From NCBI RefSeq assembly GCF_015143595.1, contig NZ_WYEU01000002.1:620001-684000 (forward strand): a stretch of 64,000 nt of DNA, given 5' to 3'. The position numbers were made by a program, and so were the translations under genes. Source of the stretch: Sneathiella sp. P13V-1. GTDB taxonomy: Bacteria > Pseudomonadota > Alphaproteobacteria > Sneathiellales > Sneathiellaceae. This document shows, piece after piece, positions 55,268 through 64,000 of this stretch; the first letter of the stretch is position 1; the number at the start of each line of letters is the position of its first letter. Under the pieces are notes generated by a model. That model did no database searches. It had not been told where the DNA came from and was given only the letters and a program-made list of their open reading frames with translations.

Positions 55268-56122
55268 TTAGTTCGTTGATTTCTTGACTGAAGGTGAGGC
55301 TTCATCATCTTCTTCGATAAGAAGAGAGATGCTGTCTTTTTTGGTAGGCTCATCATCCAGTTCGAAAGAAATATCGGGTAACGGTGTCAATTTATTTTCA
55401 CCGTCCATAATCAGACTTTTACGATTTTGGCGATACAAGCTACGAACTGCTGCGTAGAAATCGATTGAGTTCTTTTCAATTTCATCCAGAGGCTCAATAG
55501 AAGGGGCCCGTTTATCAACGGCTGATACTCCTGCACGAATAAGTGCAAAATTATCGACGTCGTTGTTTCTGGCAACGAGATTGGCTGGATCGATGAAATA
55601 TTCACCAACGATACCTACAGCTTCGCGAGTTGTATTTGGTCCTAGAATTGGCAGCACAAGATATGGTCCCTCAGGAATACCCCATACGGCAAATGTTTGT
55701 CCCAAATCTTCGTCATCAGTATCGAGTTGAGCAATGTCAAACAGACCACCGAAGCCAAGGAATGTGTTCGTAAAGAAGGCGCCCATGTTATCGCCAGCAC
55801 CGTTCAGGTCGCCCTGAAGGATGTTGTTGATGAAATAGATAGGCTGAGACAGGTTTGTCAGGAAGTTGCTGACACTGTCTTTAACACCTTCAGGAAGAGC
55901 GTCACGATAGATATGTGAGACTGGTTTCAAAGCCAGTGCATCAAGCGCGTAATTGACGTCAAAGAAGTAACGGTTTAGCGGCTCAATAGGATCCTGCACT
56001 TCGTTGTATGTCACGTTTTTAGGATCTTCTCCTGGAGGAGTGGTACAACCACTAACCAAACCAGCAAAAGCGATTGCAATACATCCACCTAAAAGAGTCG
56101 ATTTGAACTTCTTCGAAATCAT
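55268..56122 (-). CDS. mlaA: Outer-membrane lipoprotein MlaA (VacJ)
   Basis: Lipoprotein of 284 aa. The signal ends in lipobox VSGC, with Cys at about 26. Family marks are DPIEPLNRYFFDVNYALD, NFLTNLSQPIYFINNILQGD (seen as NFLTNLSQP), and the QTFAVWGIPEGPYLVLP segment. In E. coli MlaA sits in the outer membrane and removes mislocated phospholipid from the outer leaflet. I prefer ATG 56122; the longer frame starts 16 codons earlier. The C-terminus is acidic and probably disordered. Confidence 0.93.
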   Translation of the reverse strand: MISKKFKSTLLGGCIAIAFAGLVSGCTTPPGEDPKNVTYNEVQDPIEPLNRYFFDVNYALDALALKPVSHIYRDALPEGVKDSVSNFLTNLSQPIYFINNILQGDLNGAGDNMGAFFTNTFLGFGGLFDIAQLDTDDEDLGQTFAVWGIPEGPYLVLPILGPNTTREAVGIVGEYFIDPANLVARNNDVDNFALIRAGVSAVDKRAPSIEPLDEIEKNSIDFYAAVRSLYRQNRKSLIMDGENKLTPLPDISFELDDEPTKKDSISLLIEEDDEASPSVKKSTN

Positions 56123-56371
56123 ATTTTCAGCTCTTCCCAACTTGTCGCTAAGAGTGACCATAAAACACATTAAAGGTTACGTATTCCTTTATGTCACATC
56201 ACATTTAGTAACAAGCTCAGTAATTCTTTTTAATCTTAGAAAAATACTCACTCCAGATCAGTGTCTATCACACTCCTAAGTTATTGGCTAGGCGTTGTTT
56301 TGTACACAAACAGCGACTCACTTCACTGTTGCGAAAAAGTCGCGAAAGAGACTTGAAACTCAATTTAAAAA

Positions 56372-56393
56372 GATATAAAGATATGTTTATATC
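56372..56393 (+). promoter_or_regulatory. Candidate ArsR-type operator, perfect inverted repeat
   Basis: GATATAAA and TTTATATC form perfect 8-base arms around GATATG, 22 bases before the regulator gene. ArsR-family proteins bind such AT-rich palindromes, so self-regulation and control of metF-metH are likely. No SAM riboswitch is seen here. Confidence 0.6.
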
Positions 56394-56415
56394 ATGAAAA
56401 TGACGGGGTAAATGT

Positions 56416-57384
56416 ATGGAAGCGATGCTACAAGGATTGAGAGCTGCAGGCGAAGAGACAAGGCTTCGTCTGTTGGTTTTATGCGCTCACTCCGAGCTTA
56501 CTGTAAGTGAGCTTCTTCAAATACTTGGCCAAAGCCAGCCAAGGGTTTCAAGGCATCTGAAGCTCTTGTGTGAGGCGGGGCTTCTCGATCGCTTTCAAGA
56601 GGGCAGTTGGGTTTATTACCGCCTGGCAAATCGAGGCTCAAATGCTCTACTTGCTCGCTACCTCGTTGATTTAACACCGGAAGATGACGTTACGATTGCG
56701 CGTGATCTGGATCGTTTGGATGCTGTGCGCCAAGCAAGAAATGACGCAGCGATGGCATATTTCAAGAAAAACGCCTCTCAGTGGAACGAGATTCGCTCCC
56801 TTCATGTGGCTGAAAAAGAGGTGGAAACCCGCTTAATCGACATTTTGGATAAATGCGAGAAAAGCAGACAAGGCAAGTTTCGTGATTTCCTTGATATAGG
56901 AACAGGTACCGGCCGAATGCTGGAACTGTTTGGTCCGCGTGTTGCAAACGCGGTTGGAATCGATAATAGCAGAGAAATGTTAAGCTATGCCCGTGCCATG
57001 ATTGAAGATAAAGGGTTGCGCAATAGTCAGGTGCGTTTGGGCGATATGTATACATTACCCGTTGCGAGCCAGTCTCAGGATCTGGTGATGGTGCATCAGG
57101 TTATGCATTACGCGGACCGGCCCAAGATAGTCCTTGAAGAAGCACGCCGAGTTCTACGTGAAGATGGCATATTGATTGTTGTCGATTTCGCGCCACATGA
57201 CTTGGTCAATCTGAAAGAAGATCACGCGCACCAGCAATTGGGATTTGATTTATCCCAGATGGAGCTTTGGTGCGATGAAAACAACTTTGAAACATTTGAA
57301 ACACATAGTCTTCCGGGACAACCACTTACTGTAAATATTTGGGTAGCTCGCGCGAAACCGAGTGAATTGGGAGTAATAAAATGA
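56416..57384 (+). CDS. ArsR-family regulator fused to SAM-dependent methyltransferase domain
   Basis: Two-domain protein of 322 aa. The ArsR winged HTH (about 8-85) shows SELTVSELLQILGQSQPRVS and RHLKLLCEAGLLDR. The methyltransferase domain has the SAM motif DIGTGTGR at about 160-167 and the motif II region LRVLREDG in pieces. Similar fusions are found ahead of methionine genes in proteobacteria, where the SAM-fold domain may sense SAM or SAH, as the ArsR protein SahR does. Its stop overlaps the metF start by four bases. Whether the second domain still methylates anything is unknown. Confidence 0.85.
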   Translation: MEAMLQGLRAAGEETRLRLLVLCAHSELTVSELLQILGQSQPRVSRHLKLLCEAGLLDRFQEGSWVYYRLANRGSNALLARYLVDLTPEDDVTIARDLDRLDAVRQARNDAAMAYFKKNASQWNEIRSLHVAEKEVETRLIDILDKCEKSRQGKFRDFLDIGTGTGRMLELFGPRVANAVGIDNSREMLSYARAMIEDKGLRNSQVRLGDMYTLPVASQSQDLVMVHQVMHYADRPKIVLEEARRVLREDGILIVVDFAPHDLVNLKEDHAHQQLGFDLSQMELWCDENNFETFETHSLPGQPLTVNIWVARAKPSELGVIK

Positions 57385-58304
57385 AATTGCCTGGTAAAAA
57401 AGGATCTCAAGCGGAAAATACGCCGTTGAATCTTTCAGGATCCAGCCCGTTGCAGGTGTCGTTTGAGTTCTTTCCGCCTGCGACAGAAGCAGCGACGAAG
57501 AAACTCTGGACAACATTGGAGCGGCTAGCACCACTTGATCCATCATTTGTTTCTGTCACTTACGGGGCAGGTGGCTCAACCCGCCAAACCACCCATGATG
57601 TGGTTGCTCGTATCAGACAGGAAACGGACCTAGAGCCCGCAGCGCATCTAACATGTGTCGGTGCCTCAAAAGCTGAGATTGAAGAAGTGGCCCATGCTTA
57701 TTGGGAGGCTGGTGTTCGGCATATTGTGGCTCTCCGTGGTGATCCGCCTCAAGGTGAAACCGAATTTAAACCCCACCCAGATGGTTTTTCAGGATCGGTT
57801 GAGCTCATCGAGTTTCTGAAAAAACTGCATGATTTTGAAATCACTGTGGGTTGTTATCCTGAAATCCATCCAAACGCCCATTCCAGTCAATCGGATCTGG
57901 ATTACTTGAAGCGCAAAATGGACGCAGGGGCGACCCGCGCTATTACGCAGTTTTTCTTTGATCCGGAAACCTATTTGAATTTCGTGGAGCGGGCTGCTTC
58001 CAACGGTGTGGATATTCCAATTGTTCCAGGCATTCTGCCGATCACAAGTTACTCTCGCATTAAAAGTTTTAGTGCCCAATGCGGAACTCAAGTTCCTGCT
58101 TGGCTAACGCACTTGTTTGAAGGGTTAGAGGATGATCCCGCCACAAGGGATTATAATGCAGCGATTGTGGCCTCTGAATTATGTCGCAGACTTCAGTATG
58201 AGGGGGTCAAGAATTTCCACTTCTATACCTTAAACCGGGCTGACCTTGTTTACGGCGTCTGTCATTCCATTGGTGTGCGCCCTAAATCTTCGATCATTGA
58301 GTAA
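57381..58304 (+). CDS. metF: Methylenetetrahydrofolate reductase
   Basis: FAD-linked TIM-barrel enzyme of 307 aa that reduces methylenetetrahydrofolate to methyltetrahydrofolate, the methyl donor for MetH. Marks are [22 protein letters not shown] with the catalytic-site residues, and LRGDPP. The family's QFFFD segment appears as TQFFFDPE. It lies 47 bases before metH. Confidence 0.95.
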   Translation: MKLPGKKGSQAENTPLNLSGSSPLQVSFEFFPPATEAATKKLWTTLERLAPLDPSFVSVTYGAGGSTRQTTHDVVARIRQETDLEPAAHLTCVGASKAEIEEVAHAYWEAGVRHIVALRGDPPQGETEFKPHPDGFSGSVELIEFLKKLHDFEITVGCYPEIHPNAHSSQSDLDYLKRKMDAGATRAITQFFFDPETYLNFVERAASNGVDIPIVPGILPITSYSRIKSFSAQCGTQVPAWLTHLFEGLEDDPATRDYNAAIVASELCRRLQYEGVKNFHFYTLNRADLVYGVCHSIGVRPKSSIIE

Positions 58305-58351
58305 AAATTCGTAACTCGCCTTGCCGCGATAAGTTGAAAAGGTTCTGTAAC

Positions 58352-61300
58352 ATGCAGAAATCAAAATCATATCAGACTATTATTGATGCCTTGTCCCGTA
58401 AGATACTGGTTCTTGACGGTGCTATGGGAACCATGATTCAGGGCTTTAGTTTGACTGAGGAAGATTATCGCGGAGATGCGTATCGCGGATCCAATATCGA
58501 CCTGAAGGGGAACAGTGATCTTCTGACTATCACACGGCCGGATGTGATTGACAGCATCCATGATCAGTTTCTGGCCGCGGGTTCAGATATCCTTGAAACG
58601 AACACCTTCAGCGGGACGTCAATTGCGCAGGCTGATTATGGCCTGGAAGCTGAAGTCTACAAGATTAACAAAGAAGGTGCCGCTCTTGCCCGTAAAGTCG
58701 CGGATCGTTGGACGGAAAAAACACCGGATCAGCCGAGGTTTGTTGCAGGTGTCCTCGGGCCAACCAACAGAACCGCGTCTATTTCACCGGATGTAAATGA
58801 TCCGGGTTATCGTAATGTGACTTTTGATCAGCTGGTTGAAGCCTATTACGAGGCAACACAAGGTCTTGTTGATGGTGGCGCCGATATCATCCTGATCGAA
58901 ACCGTGTTTGATACGCTAAATTGTAAAGCGGCTATCTATGCGGTTTTGAAGTATTTTGATGATACGGGTGTAGAGTATCCCGTGATGATTTCCGGTACCA
59001 TTACAGATGCCTCAGGACGTACGCTGTCCGGGCAAACCGCGGAGGCCTTCTGGGCGTCTATCTCTCACGCCAAACCGATTACTGTTGGGTTCAATTGTGC
59101 ATTGGGTGCCAAAGACTTACGTCCACATGTTCAGGCAGTATCTTCAATTGCAGATACAGGTATCAGTGTTCATCCAAATGCGGGCTTGCCCAATGAATTG
59201 GGGGAATATGACGATACGCCAGAATATATGGCGTCCATGCTGAAAGAATTTGCTGAAAGCGGACTTGTCAATATTGTTGGCGGTTGCTGCGGCACGAGGC
59301 CAGAGCATATCAAAGCCATTGCAGAGGCCGTTTCTTCGGTTAAACCGCGAACAGTTCCGGAAAAAAATACGATTTGCCGTCTAAGTGGGTTGGAGCCTTT
59401 GTATCTGGATGACACAGTTGGTTTTGTAAATGTGGGAGAGCGCACCAACGTTGCCGGCTCCGCACGTTTCAAAAAACTGATCATGGAAGGCGAGTATGAT
59501 ACCGCCCTTGATGTAGCCAGAAGTCAGGTGGAAAACGGCGCGCAAGTCATTGATATTAATATGGATGATGCGATGCTTGAGGCTGAGGAGGCAATGCCGA
59601 CATTCCTCAATCTGATTGCATCGGAGCCAGATATCAGCCGTGTCCCGATTATGGTGGACAGTTCCAAGTGGGACGTCATCACAGCTGGCCTTAAGACCGT
59701 TCAAGGCAAGGGGGTGGTGAACTCGATTTCCCTAAAAGAAGGGAAAGAGGAATTCATTGAACATGCGAGAGAAATCCGCCGTTTTGGTGCGGCCACGATC
59801 GTTATGGCCTTTGATGAGAAGGGACAAGCTGACAGTTACGAGCGGATGATCGAAATCTGTGAAAAATCCTACAAGATTTTGACAGAGGAGGTCGGTTTTC
59901 CACCAGAAGATATTATATTTGATCCAAATATTTTCCCGATCGCTACTGGGATTGATGAGCACCGGAATTTCTCCAAGGACTTCATCGAGGCAACCAAATG
60001 GATTAAGGAAAATCTACCTTACGCTAAGATCAGCGGCGGTGTCAGTAACATGTCCTTCTCGCTTCGGGGCAATAACCCGATGCGCGAATCCATGCACGCT
60101 GTTTTCTTGTATCATGCCGTTCATGCGGGCATGGACATGGGCATCGTGAATGCCGGTCAGCTTGCGGTTTATTCCGATATCCCTGAGAAAATTCGCGATC
60201 GTGTAGAGGACGCTGTTCTCAACCGGCGGGAAGATGCCACAGATCGTCTGCTGGAAGTCGCAGAAGAAGCGGTCGGGCAATCCAAGGAAAAAGGGCAGGA
60301 TCTCAGTTGGCGTGAAGGCGATGTACAGTCACGGATCACTCATGCCTTGGTGAAAGGTATTTCTGAATTTATTGAAGAAGATGCTGAAGAAGCGCGGCAA
60401 ATGGTGGATCGCCCCATTCAGGTGATTGAAGGGCCACTTATGACAGGCATGAATGTGGTTGGTGACCTATTTGGTGACGGTAAGATGTTCCTGCCGCAAG
60501 TGGTGAAAAGTGCCCGTGTGATGAAACAGGCGGTTGCCTATCTGCTTCCCTTTATCGAGGCGGAAAAAACCGGTGATGAAGTCAATGACAGCAAAGGTAA
60601 GATCTTGCTGGCGACGGTGAAAGGGGACGTTCACGATATTGGTAAAAACATCGTGGCGGTTGTCTTACAGTGTAACAACTTTGAAGTGATCGACCTTGGT
60701 GTCATGGTGCCATATACGACCATCCTCGAAACGGCCAAGAAGGAAAAAGTGGACATCATTGGCCTGAGTGGTCTGATCACACCATCCCTTGAAGAAATGT
60801 CCATTGTCGCATCTGAAATGCAGCGCGGGGATTTTGAAGTGCCGCTGTTGATTGGTGGTGCCACTACATCAAAAGTCCATACGGCACTAAAGATTGCCCC
60901 AAATTATGAAGGGTCGACCATCTACGTCACCGACGCGTCCCGTGCGGTGGGTGTAGCCACGCGCCTGACAAGTGACGAACAACGCTCTGTTCTGATTGAG
61001 GAAATTAAGTCTGAATATGAAACGGTTCGGGATAATTACTACAAAAAAGACCGCAAAGACGCTTTGGCACCATTTGAAGAAGCAACTCAAAATGGTGTTG
61101 GTGTCTCCTTTGACGGCTATACGCCACAAGTGCCAACCTTCCTTGGGGAGCGGGTATTTGAAGAAGTAGATCTTCAGATATTGACCCAATATTTTGACTG
61201 GTCACCTTTCTTCCGCACATGGGAGCTTGCAGGGCATTTCCCAAAAATTCTGGAAGATGAGGTTGTCGGAGAGACCGCGACAGAGCTTTACAACGACGCG

Positions 61301-62050
61301 AAGACGATGCTGAAAAAAATCATCGATGAAAAATGGCTCACCGTAAATGCGGTGGTTGGATTTTATCCTGCTGCGCGTGATGGGGAAGATGTCATCGTTT
61401 ACGACGATGAAGATCGCAGTTCCGAGAAACACAGGTTCCATTTCCTGCGTCAACAAATGAAACGTGGGGAAGGGCGCTCCAACTATTCGTTGGCTGATTT
61501 CATCGCGCCCGTTGGGTCTGGCGTAAAAGACTATATCGGTGGTTTCACGGTGACGGGCGGTCTTGGAATTGAAAGTAAACTTGCTGAGTTTGAGAAAACT
61601 CATGACGATTACAGCAGTATTCTTCTGAAAGCGCTGGCAGACCGTTTTGCTGAGGCCACAGCTGAGTATTTCCATGAACTCACAAGGCGTGAGCTGTGGG
61701 GGTACGCCTCAGGTGAAAGTCTGGATAACGACAGCCTGATCCGGGAGAAATATCAAGGCATCCGTCCGGCGCCTGGCTATCCTGCTTGCCCGGATCACAG
61801 TGAAAAAACAGGGCTATTTGATCTGTTGGGATCAAAAGAAAAAATCGGTGTCAGCTTGACCGAAGGCTACGCGATGTATCCTGCGGCCTCTGTCTCCGGT
61901 TACTATTTCGCTCATCCGGAAGCGCGTTATTTCGGTGTTGGTAAGGTTGGCCAAGATCAGGTGAAGTCTTATGCGGAGCGCAAAGGTGTTAGCATGGAAC
62001 AGGCGGAGCGTTGGCTCGCGCCGAATTTGGGGTATGACCGGGGCCGATAA
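58352..62050 (+). CDS. metH: Cobalamin-dependent methionine synthase
   Basis: Full-length four-module enzyme of 1,232 aa. The homocysteine domain has zinc Cys in GFNCALG (about 248) and the pair in [10 protein letters not shown] (about 310). The pterin domain starts near [13 protein letters not shown]. The cobalamin domain has DVHDIGKN with the axial His at about 758. The reactivation domain (from about 900) carries [18 protein letters not shown] for SAM. It moves the methyl group from methyltetrahydrofolate to homocysteine. ATG 58352 has AAAAGG upstream. Confidence 0.97.
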   Translation: MQKSKSYQTIIDALSRKILVLDGAMGTMIQGFSLTEEDYRGDAYRGSNIDLKGNSDLLTITRPDVIDSIHDQFLAAGSDILETNTFSGTSIAQADYGLEAEVYKINKEGAALARKVADRWTEKTPDQPRFVAGVLGPTNRTASISPDVNDPGYRNVTFDQLVEAYYEATQGLVDGGADIILIETVFDTLNCKAAIYAVLKYFDDTGVEYPVMISGTITDASGRTLSGQTAEAFWASISHAKPITVGFNCALGAKDLRPHVQAVSSIADTGISVHPNAGLPNELGEYDDTPEYMASMLKEFAESGLVNIVGGCCGTRPEHIKAIAEAVSSVKPRTVPEKNTICRLSGLEPLYLDDTVGFVNVGERTNVAGSARFKKLIMEGEYDTALDVARSQVENGAQVIDINMDDAMLEAEEAMPTFLNLIASEPDISRVPIMVDSSKWDVITAGLKTVQGKGVVNSISLKEGKEEFIEHAREIRRFGAATIVMAFDEKGQADSYERMIEICEKSYKILTEEVGFPPEDIIFDPNIFPIATGIDEHRNFSKDFIEATKWIKENLPYAKISGGVSNMSFSLRGNNPMRESMHAVFLYHAVHAGMDMGIVNAGQLAVYSDIPEKIRDRVEDAVLNRREDATDRLLEVAEEAVGQSKEKGQDLSWREGDVQSRITHALVKGISEFIEEDAEEARQMVDRPIQVIEGPLMTGMNVVGDLFGDGKMFLPQVVKSARVMKQAVAYLLPFIEAEKTGDEVNDSKGKILLATVKGDVHDIGKNIVAVVLQCNNFEVIDLGVMVPYTTILETAKKEKVDIIGLSGLITPSLEEMSIVASEMQRGDFEVPLLIGGATTSKVHTALKIAPNYEGSTIYVTDASRAVGVATRLTSDEQRSVLIEEIKSEYETVRDNYYKKDRKDALAPFEEATQNGVGVSFDGYTPQVPTFLGERVFEEVDLQILTQYFDWSPFFRTWELAGHFPKILEDEVVGETATELYNDAKTMLKKIIDEKWLTVNAVVGFYPAARDGEDVIVYDDEDRSSEKHRFHFLRQQMKRGEGRSNYSLADFIAPVGSGVKDYIGGFTVTGGLGIESKLAEFEKTHDDYSSILLKALADRFAEATAEYFHELTRRELWGYASGESLDNDSLIREKYQGIRPAPGYPACPDHSEKTGLFDLLGSKEKIGVSLTEGYAMYPAASVSGYYFAHPEARYFGVGKVGQDQVKSYAERKGVSMEQAERWLAPNLGYDRGR

Positions 62051-62083
62051 TCACAATCACCTGACAGAATTGTGATTATATTT
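62047..62083 (+). terminator. AT-rich terminator-like hairpin at the end of metH
   Basis: ATAATCACAA (62047-62056) pairs perfectly with TTGTGATTAT (62070-62079) and is followed by ATTTCCC. It includes the metH stop codon. The T-run is short. Confidence 0.55.
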
Positions 62084-62133
62084 CCCAATCATTTTGTGTG
62101 ATTTTCGGAGCATGTTTTTCATGGGAGAGATAC

Positions 62134-62595
62134 ATGTTCCGAAAGTTCACAACTGTTTTTGCCTTCCTTATCCTGTTTGCAGGTACAAATACGGCCTTCG
62201 CTTTTGAGGAAATAAATACCGGCTATTTCAACGACCTGGCCCTGCATGGTTTTGATAGCGCAGGTTATCACACAAGCGGTAAAGCCATGGAAGGAACAGG
62301 AGATCTGGTCTTTAATTGGAAAGGGGCTGAATGGCGCTTTGCCAATAAAGAAAGCCGTGATCTGTTCGCAGCAAACCCTGAAAAATACTCCCCACAGTAT
62401 GGCGGATATTGTTCCAATCAAATGAGCCTTGGAAATCTGGCGGATGTTGATCCGGGGGTTTGGCTTATTCACAAGGAAAAACTCTATTTCTTCGGACATC
62501 AGGCTGGCAAAGATCGCTGGCTTCGCACCGGTGTGGATGCGCGCATTCAGGATGCGGAAAAGAACTGGAAAAAGTATCTGGCGCAGAAAAACTAA
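62134..62595 (+). CDS. Secreted YHS-domain protein
   Basis: Protein of 153 aa with a signal peptide (about 1-22, ending AFA-F). The YHS-type segment reads YFNDLALHGFDSAGYHTSG in its first part (start of domain) and WRFANKESRDLFAANPEKY, ending at YGGYCSNQ. YHS domains are small, often metal-related; in this secreted form the function is unknown. ATG 62134 has GGGAGA upstream. Confidence 0.85.
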   Translation: MFRKFTTVFAFLILFAGTNTAFAFEEINTGYFNDLALHGFDSAGYHTSGKAMEGTGDLVFNWKGAEWRFANKESRDLFAANPEKYSPQYGGYCSNQMSLGNLADVDPGVWLIHKEKLYFFGHQAGKDRWLRTGVDARIQDAEKNWKKYLAQKN

Positions 62596-62617
62596 ACGTC
62601 TACTTGTCTTCAATCTT

Positions 62618-62660
62618 CCCTGTCGTTACGTTCAACCCCACAGTTTGATTTACGACAGGG
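62618..62660 (+). promoter_or_regulatory. Inverted repeat that can cover the ribosome site of the next gene
   Basis: CCCTGTCGT (62618-62626) pairs with ACGACAGGG (62652-62660). The AGGGA ribosome site of the gene at 62668 lies in the second arm, so the hairpin could hide it. It may also act as a weak terminator for the YHS gene; no T-run follows. Confidence 0.4.
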
Positions 62661-62667
62661 ATTAATC

Positions 62668-63600
62668 ATGAAAGTTATCGGCTACGAAGAAGCGGATTCT
62701 AAACTCAACTGGTCAGAAATGGCCGATGCCATGGAAGCCGGACATAAGCTGGAACCTGCAGAAATTGGGGATCTTCTTCTTGCGAAAGGGGATCGCAGTA
62801 TCCTGAACCGGGCCGCCTGGATTGATGGCATGGGGATTGCCCTGAAATCCGTTACGATCTTTCCTGAAAACAATAATCGCGTACCGCCAATCCCGTCCAT
62901 TCAAGGGGCGATGTTTGTCTTTGATTCAGATACGGGCGCCCTTGAAGCCATCGTTGATGGTCCGTTGGTGACCAAATGGAAAACAGCAGGGGATAGTGTC
63001 TTGGGTGCACGTCTCTTGGCGCGGAAAGACAGCGAAAATTATTTGGTGGTTGGTGCTGGAACTGTGGCCAAAACACTGTTGCAGGCGTACCGGGAAGTTT
63101 TCCCGTCATTGAAGAAATTTACTGTTTGGAACCGAAGCAAGGGCCGAGCAGAAGAGCTGGCCGAAGAAATGAAATCAGAAGGTTTTGAGCTGATTGTGGC
63201 AGATGATCTGGAAGCCGCAGCTCGTGAAGCCGACATCATTTCTACGGCCACAATGGCAAAAGAACCGGTATTGAAGGGTGAATGGGTGCAGGAAGGCACA
63301 CATGTTGACCTTATTGGCGCGTTTCGACCTGATATGCGTGAAGCGGATGATGACTTGATGTTGAAAGGGCGTTTGTTTGTGGACGCCCGCGAAACAACTA
63401 TTGGCGAAATTGGAGAGTTGATGATCCCGATGGCGGCGGGTTTGTTCGCTGATGATCACGTGGTGGCGGATTTCAGGGATCTTTGCAATGGCGCACCCGG
63501 CAGGGGGGCAGATAGTGAAATTACCCTGTTTAAAAATGGTGGCGGAGCACATCTGGATTTGATGACCGCCCGTATGATCGTTGAGAAGATGAACTCATGA
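62668..63600 (+). CDS. Ornithine cyclodeaminase / mu-crystallin family protein
   Basis: NAD(P)-dependent enzyme family, 310 aa. The Rossmann part shows LVVGAGTVAKTLLQAY and VWNRSKGRAEELAEE. The substrate region contains KWKTAGDSVLGARLL, where Lys and Asp are typical. Members include ornithine cyclodeaminase, alanine dehydrogenase and ketimine reductase; the reaction here cannot be fixed. Its stop overlaps the LysE start by four bases, so an amino-acid-linked function shared with the exporter is likely. Confidence 0.87.
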   Translation: MKVIGYEEADSKLNWSEMADAMEAGHKLEPAEIGDLLLAKGDRSILNRAAWIDGMGIALKSVTIFPENNNRVPPIPSIQGAMFVFDSDTGALEAIVDGPLVTKWKTAGDSVLGARLLARKDSENYLVVGAGTVAKTLLQAYREVFPSLKKFTVWNRSKGRAEELAEEMKSEGFELIVADDLEAAAREADIISTATMAKEPVLKGEWVQEGTHVDLIGAFRPDMREADDDLMLKGRLFVDARETTIGEIGELMIPMAAGLFADDHVVADFRDLCNGAPGRGADSEITLFKNGGGAHLDLMTARMIVEKMNS

Positions 63601-64000
63601 CAATTGAATTTCTCCTGACATCTCTTGTCGTGGTTCTGCTTCCTGGCACAGGTGTGATCTACACTTTGGCTGTGGGGCTCGGGCGTGGTTTTAAGGCAAG
63701 CGTTGCGGCGGCTTTTGGATGCACGATGGGCATTCTACCCGCAGCAATTGCCAGTATCGTTGGGCTTTCCGCACTTCTGCACACAAGCGCCCTTGCGTTT
63801 CAGGTTATCAAATATCTTGGGGTGGTTTATCTGTTTTACATGGCATGGAACATCTTGAAAGATGGTGGCGCCATGGATGTCAAAGAGGAGAAAACGTCAA
63901 AAAGCTATGGAAAGATTGCGGTCACGGGAACGCTCATTAATGTTCTCAATCCAAAATTGTCTCTTTTCTTTCTTGCCTTCTTGCCGCAATTTATTTCGGC
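63597..64000 (+). CDS. LysE/RhtB-family exporter, 3' end beyond window
   Basis: The reading frame starts at ATG 63597 and runs off the right edge after 134 codons. Three to four helices are visible. The family marks are LLPGTGVIYTLAVGLGRGF (first helix and loop) and LGVVYLFYMAWNILKDGG, followed by a soluble loop and NVLNPKLSLFFLAFLPQF. It exports amino acids or related compounds. It is translationally coupled to the upstream cyclodeaminase-family gene. Confidence 0.9.
   Translation, partial: MTIEFLLTSLVVVLLPGTGVIYTLAVGLGRGFKASVAAAFGCTMGILPAAIASIVGLSALLHTSALAFQVIKYLGVVYLFYMAWNILKDGGAMDVKEEKTSKSYGKIAVTGTLINVLNPKLSLFFLAFLPQFIS

Noticed and set aside
56123-56415. SAM or cobalamin riboswitch upstream of metF-metH
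   Set aside because: I looked for the usual conserved blocks ahead of the regulator gene and metH and saw none; the palindrome suggests protein-based control.
1-64000. CRISPR arrays, insertion sequences, prophage or integrase genes
   Set aside because: I saw no regularly spaced repeats, transposase or integrase reading frames, or phage structural genes; the tRNA-Leu end is not repeated nearby as far as I can see by eye.

Overview
This window looks like ordinary chromosome from an alphaproteobacterium with moderate GC content. I infer this from several features: the order grxD-bolA-purL-purQ-purS-purC followed by the small F1-ATPase inhibitor gene of the DUF1476 family; an RNase E with an acidic insertion in its S1 domain next to an AmiC-type amidase, PBP1A and prfB; an ArsR-methyltransferase fusion ahead of metF-metH; and a phoR-pstSCAB-phoU-phoB cluster. 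TRAP transport genes, many amino-acid enzymes and chemotaxis genes fit a free-living, possibly marine, heterotroph. I cannot name the genus. I see no prophage, insertion sequence, CRISPR array or plasmid gene.

Layout. 1-4.9 kb: DsbA-like oxidoreductase (cut by the window edge), an M48 metalloprotease with C-terminal repeats, a gamma-glutamyltransferase-like lipoprotein and an aminotransferase. 4.9-13.1 kb: RNase E, then divergently the wall amidase, PBP1A and a frameshifted prfB. 13.1-17.3 kb: a nucleoside-recognition-domain membrane protein, an HSL-family esterase, a membrane protein of unknown family, and a small protein gene behind a structured leader. 17.3-22.6 kb: grxD, bolA and the purine genes purLQS and purC. 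22.6-28.3 kb: a chemoreceptor with a secreted sensor partner, a GNAT acetyltransferase, purB, and TetR and XRE regulators. 28.3-31.7 kb: radC, map, sfsA and a molybdopterin-binding-domain protein.

31.7-39.2 kb is a catabolic operon on the minus strand: LysR regulator, DUF1445 (D-glutamate-cyclase family) protein, a TRAP transporter (dctPQM) and the three 5-oxoprolinase subunits pxpB, pxpC and pxpA. Together these suggest uptake of a small carboxylate and conversion of 5-oxoproline to glutamate. 39.2-43.8 kb: an AT-rich stretch with an outer-membrane barrel gene, tRNA-Leu(UAA), then an aminotransferase-RidA-permease group. 43.8-47.1 kb: a TPR-SPOR lipoprotein, an unknown small protein and a sirtuin. 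47.1-54.6 kb: the phosphate regulon, with PHO boxes ahead of phoR and pstS. 54.6-56.1 kb: mlaA-mlaC for phospholipid transport. 56.4-62.1 kb: the ArsR-methyltransferase regulator, metF and cobalamin-dependent metH. 62.1-64 kb: a YHS-domain protein, an ornithine-cyclodeaminase-family enzyme and a truncated LysE exporter.

The most unusual observation is the prfB programmed frameshift site. Its in-frame stop is TAA rather than the usual TGA, which would let both release factors compete there. Other points worth checking are the structured leader at 16.85-16.97 kb, the permease gene that appears to start at CTG, the secreted sensor paired with a chemoreceptor, and the 5-oxoproline operon.
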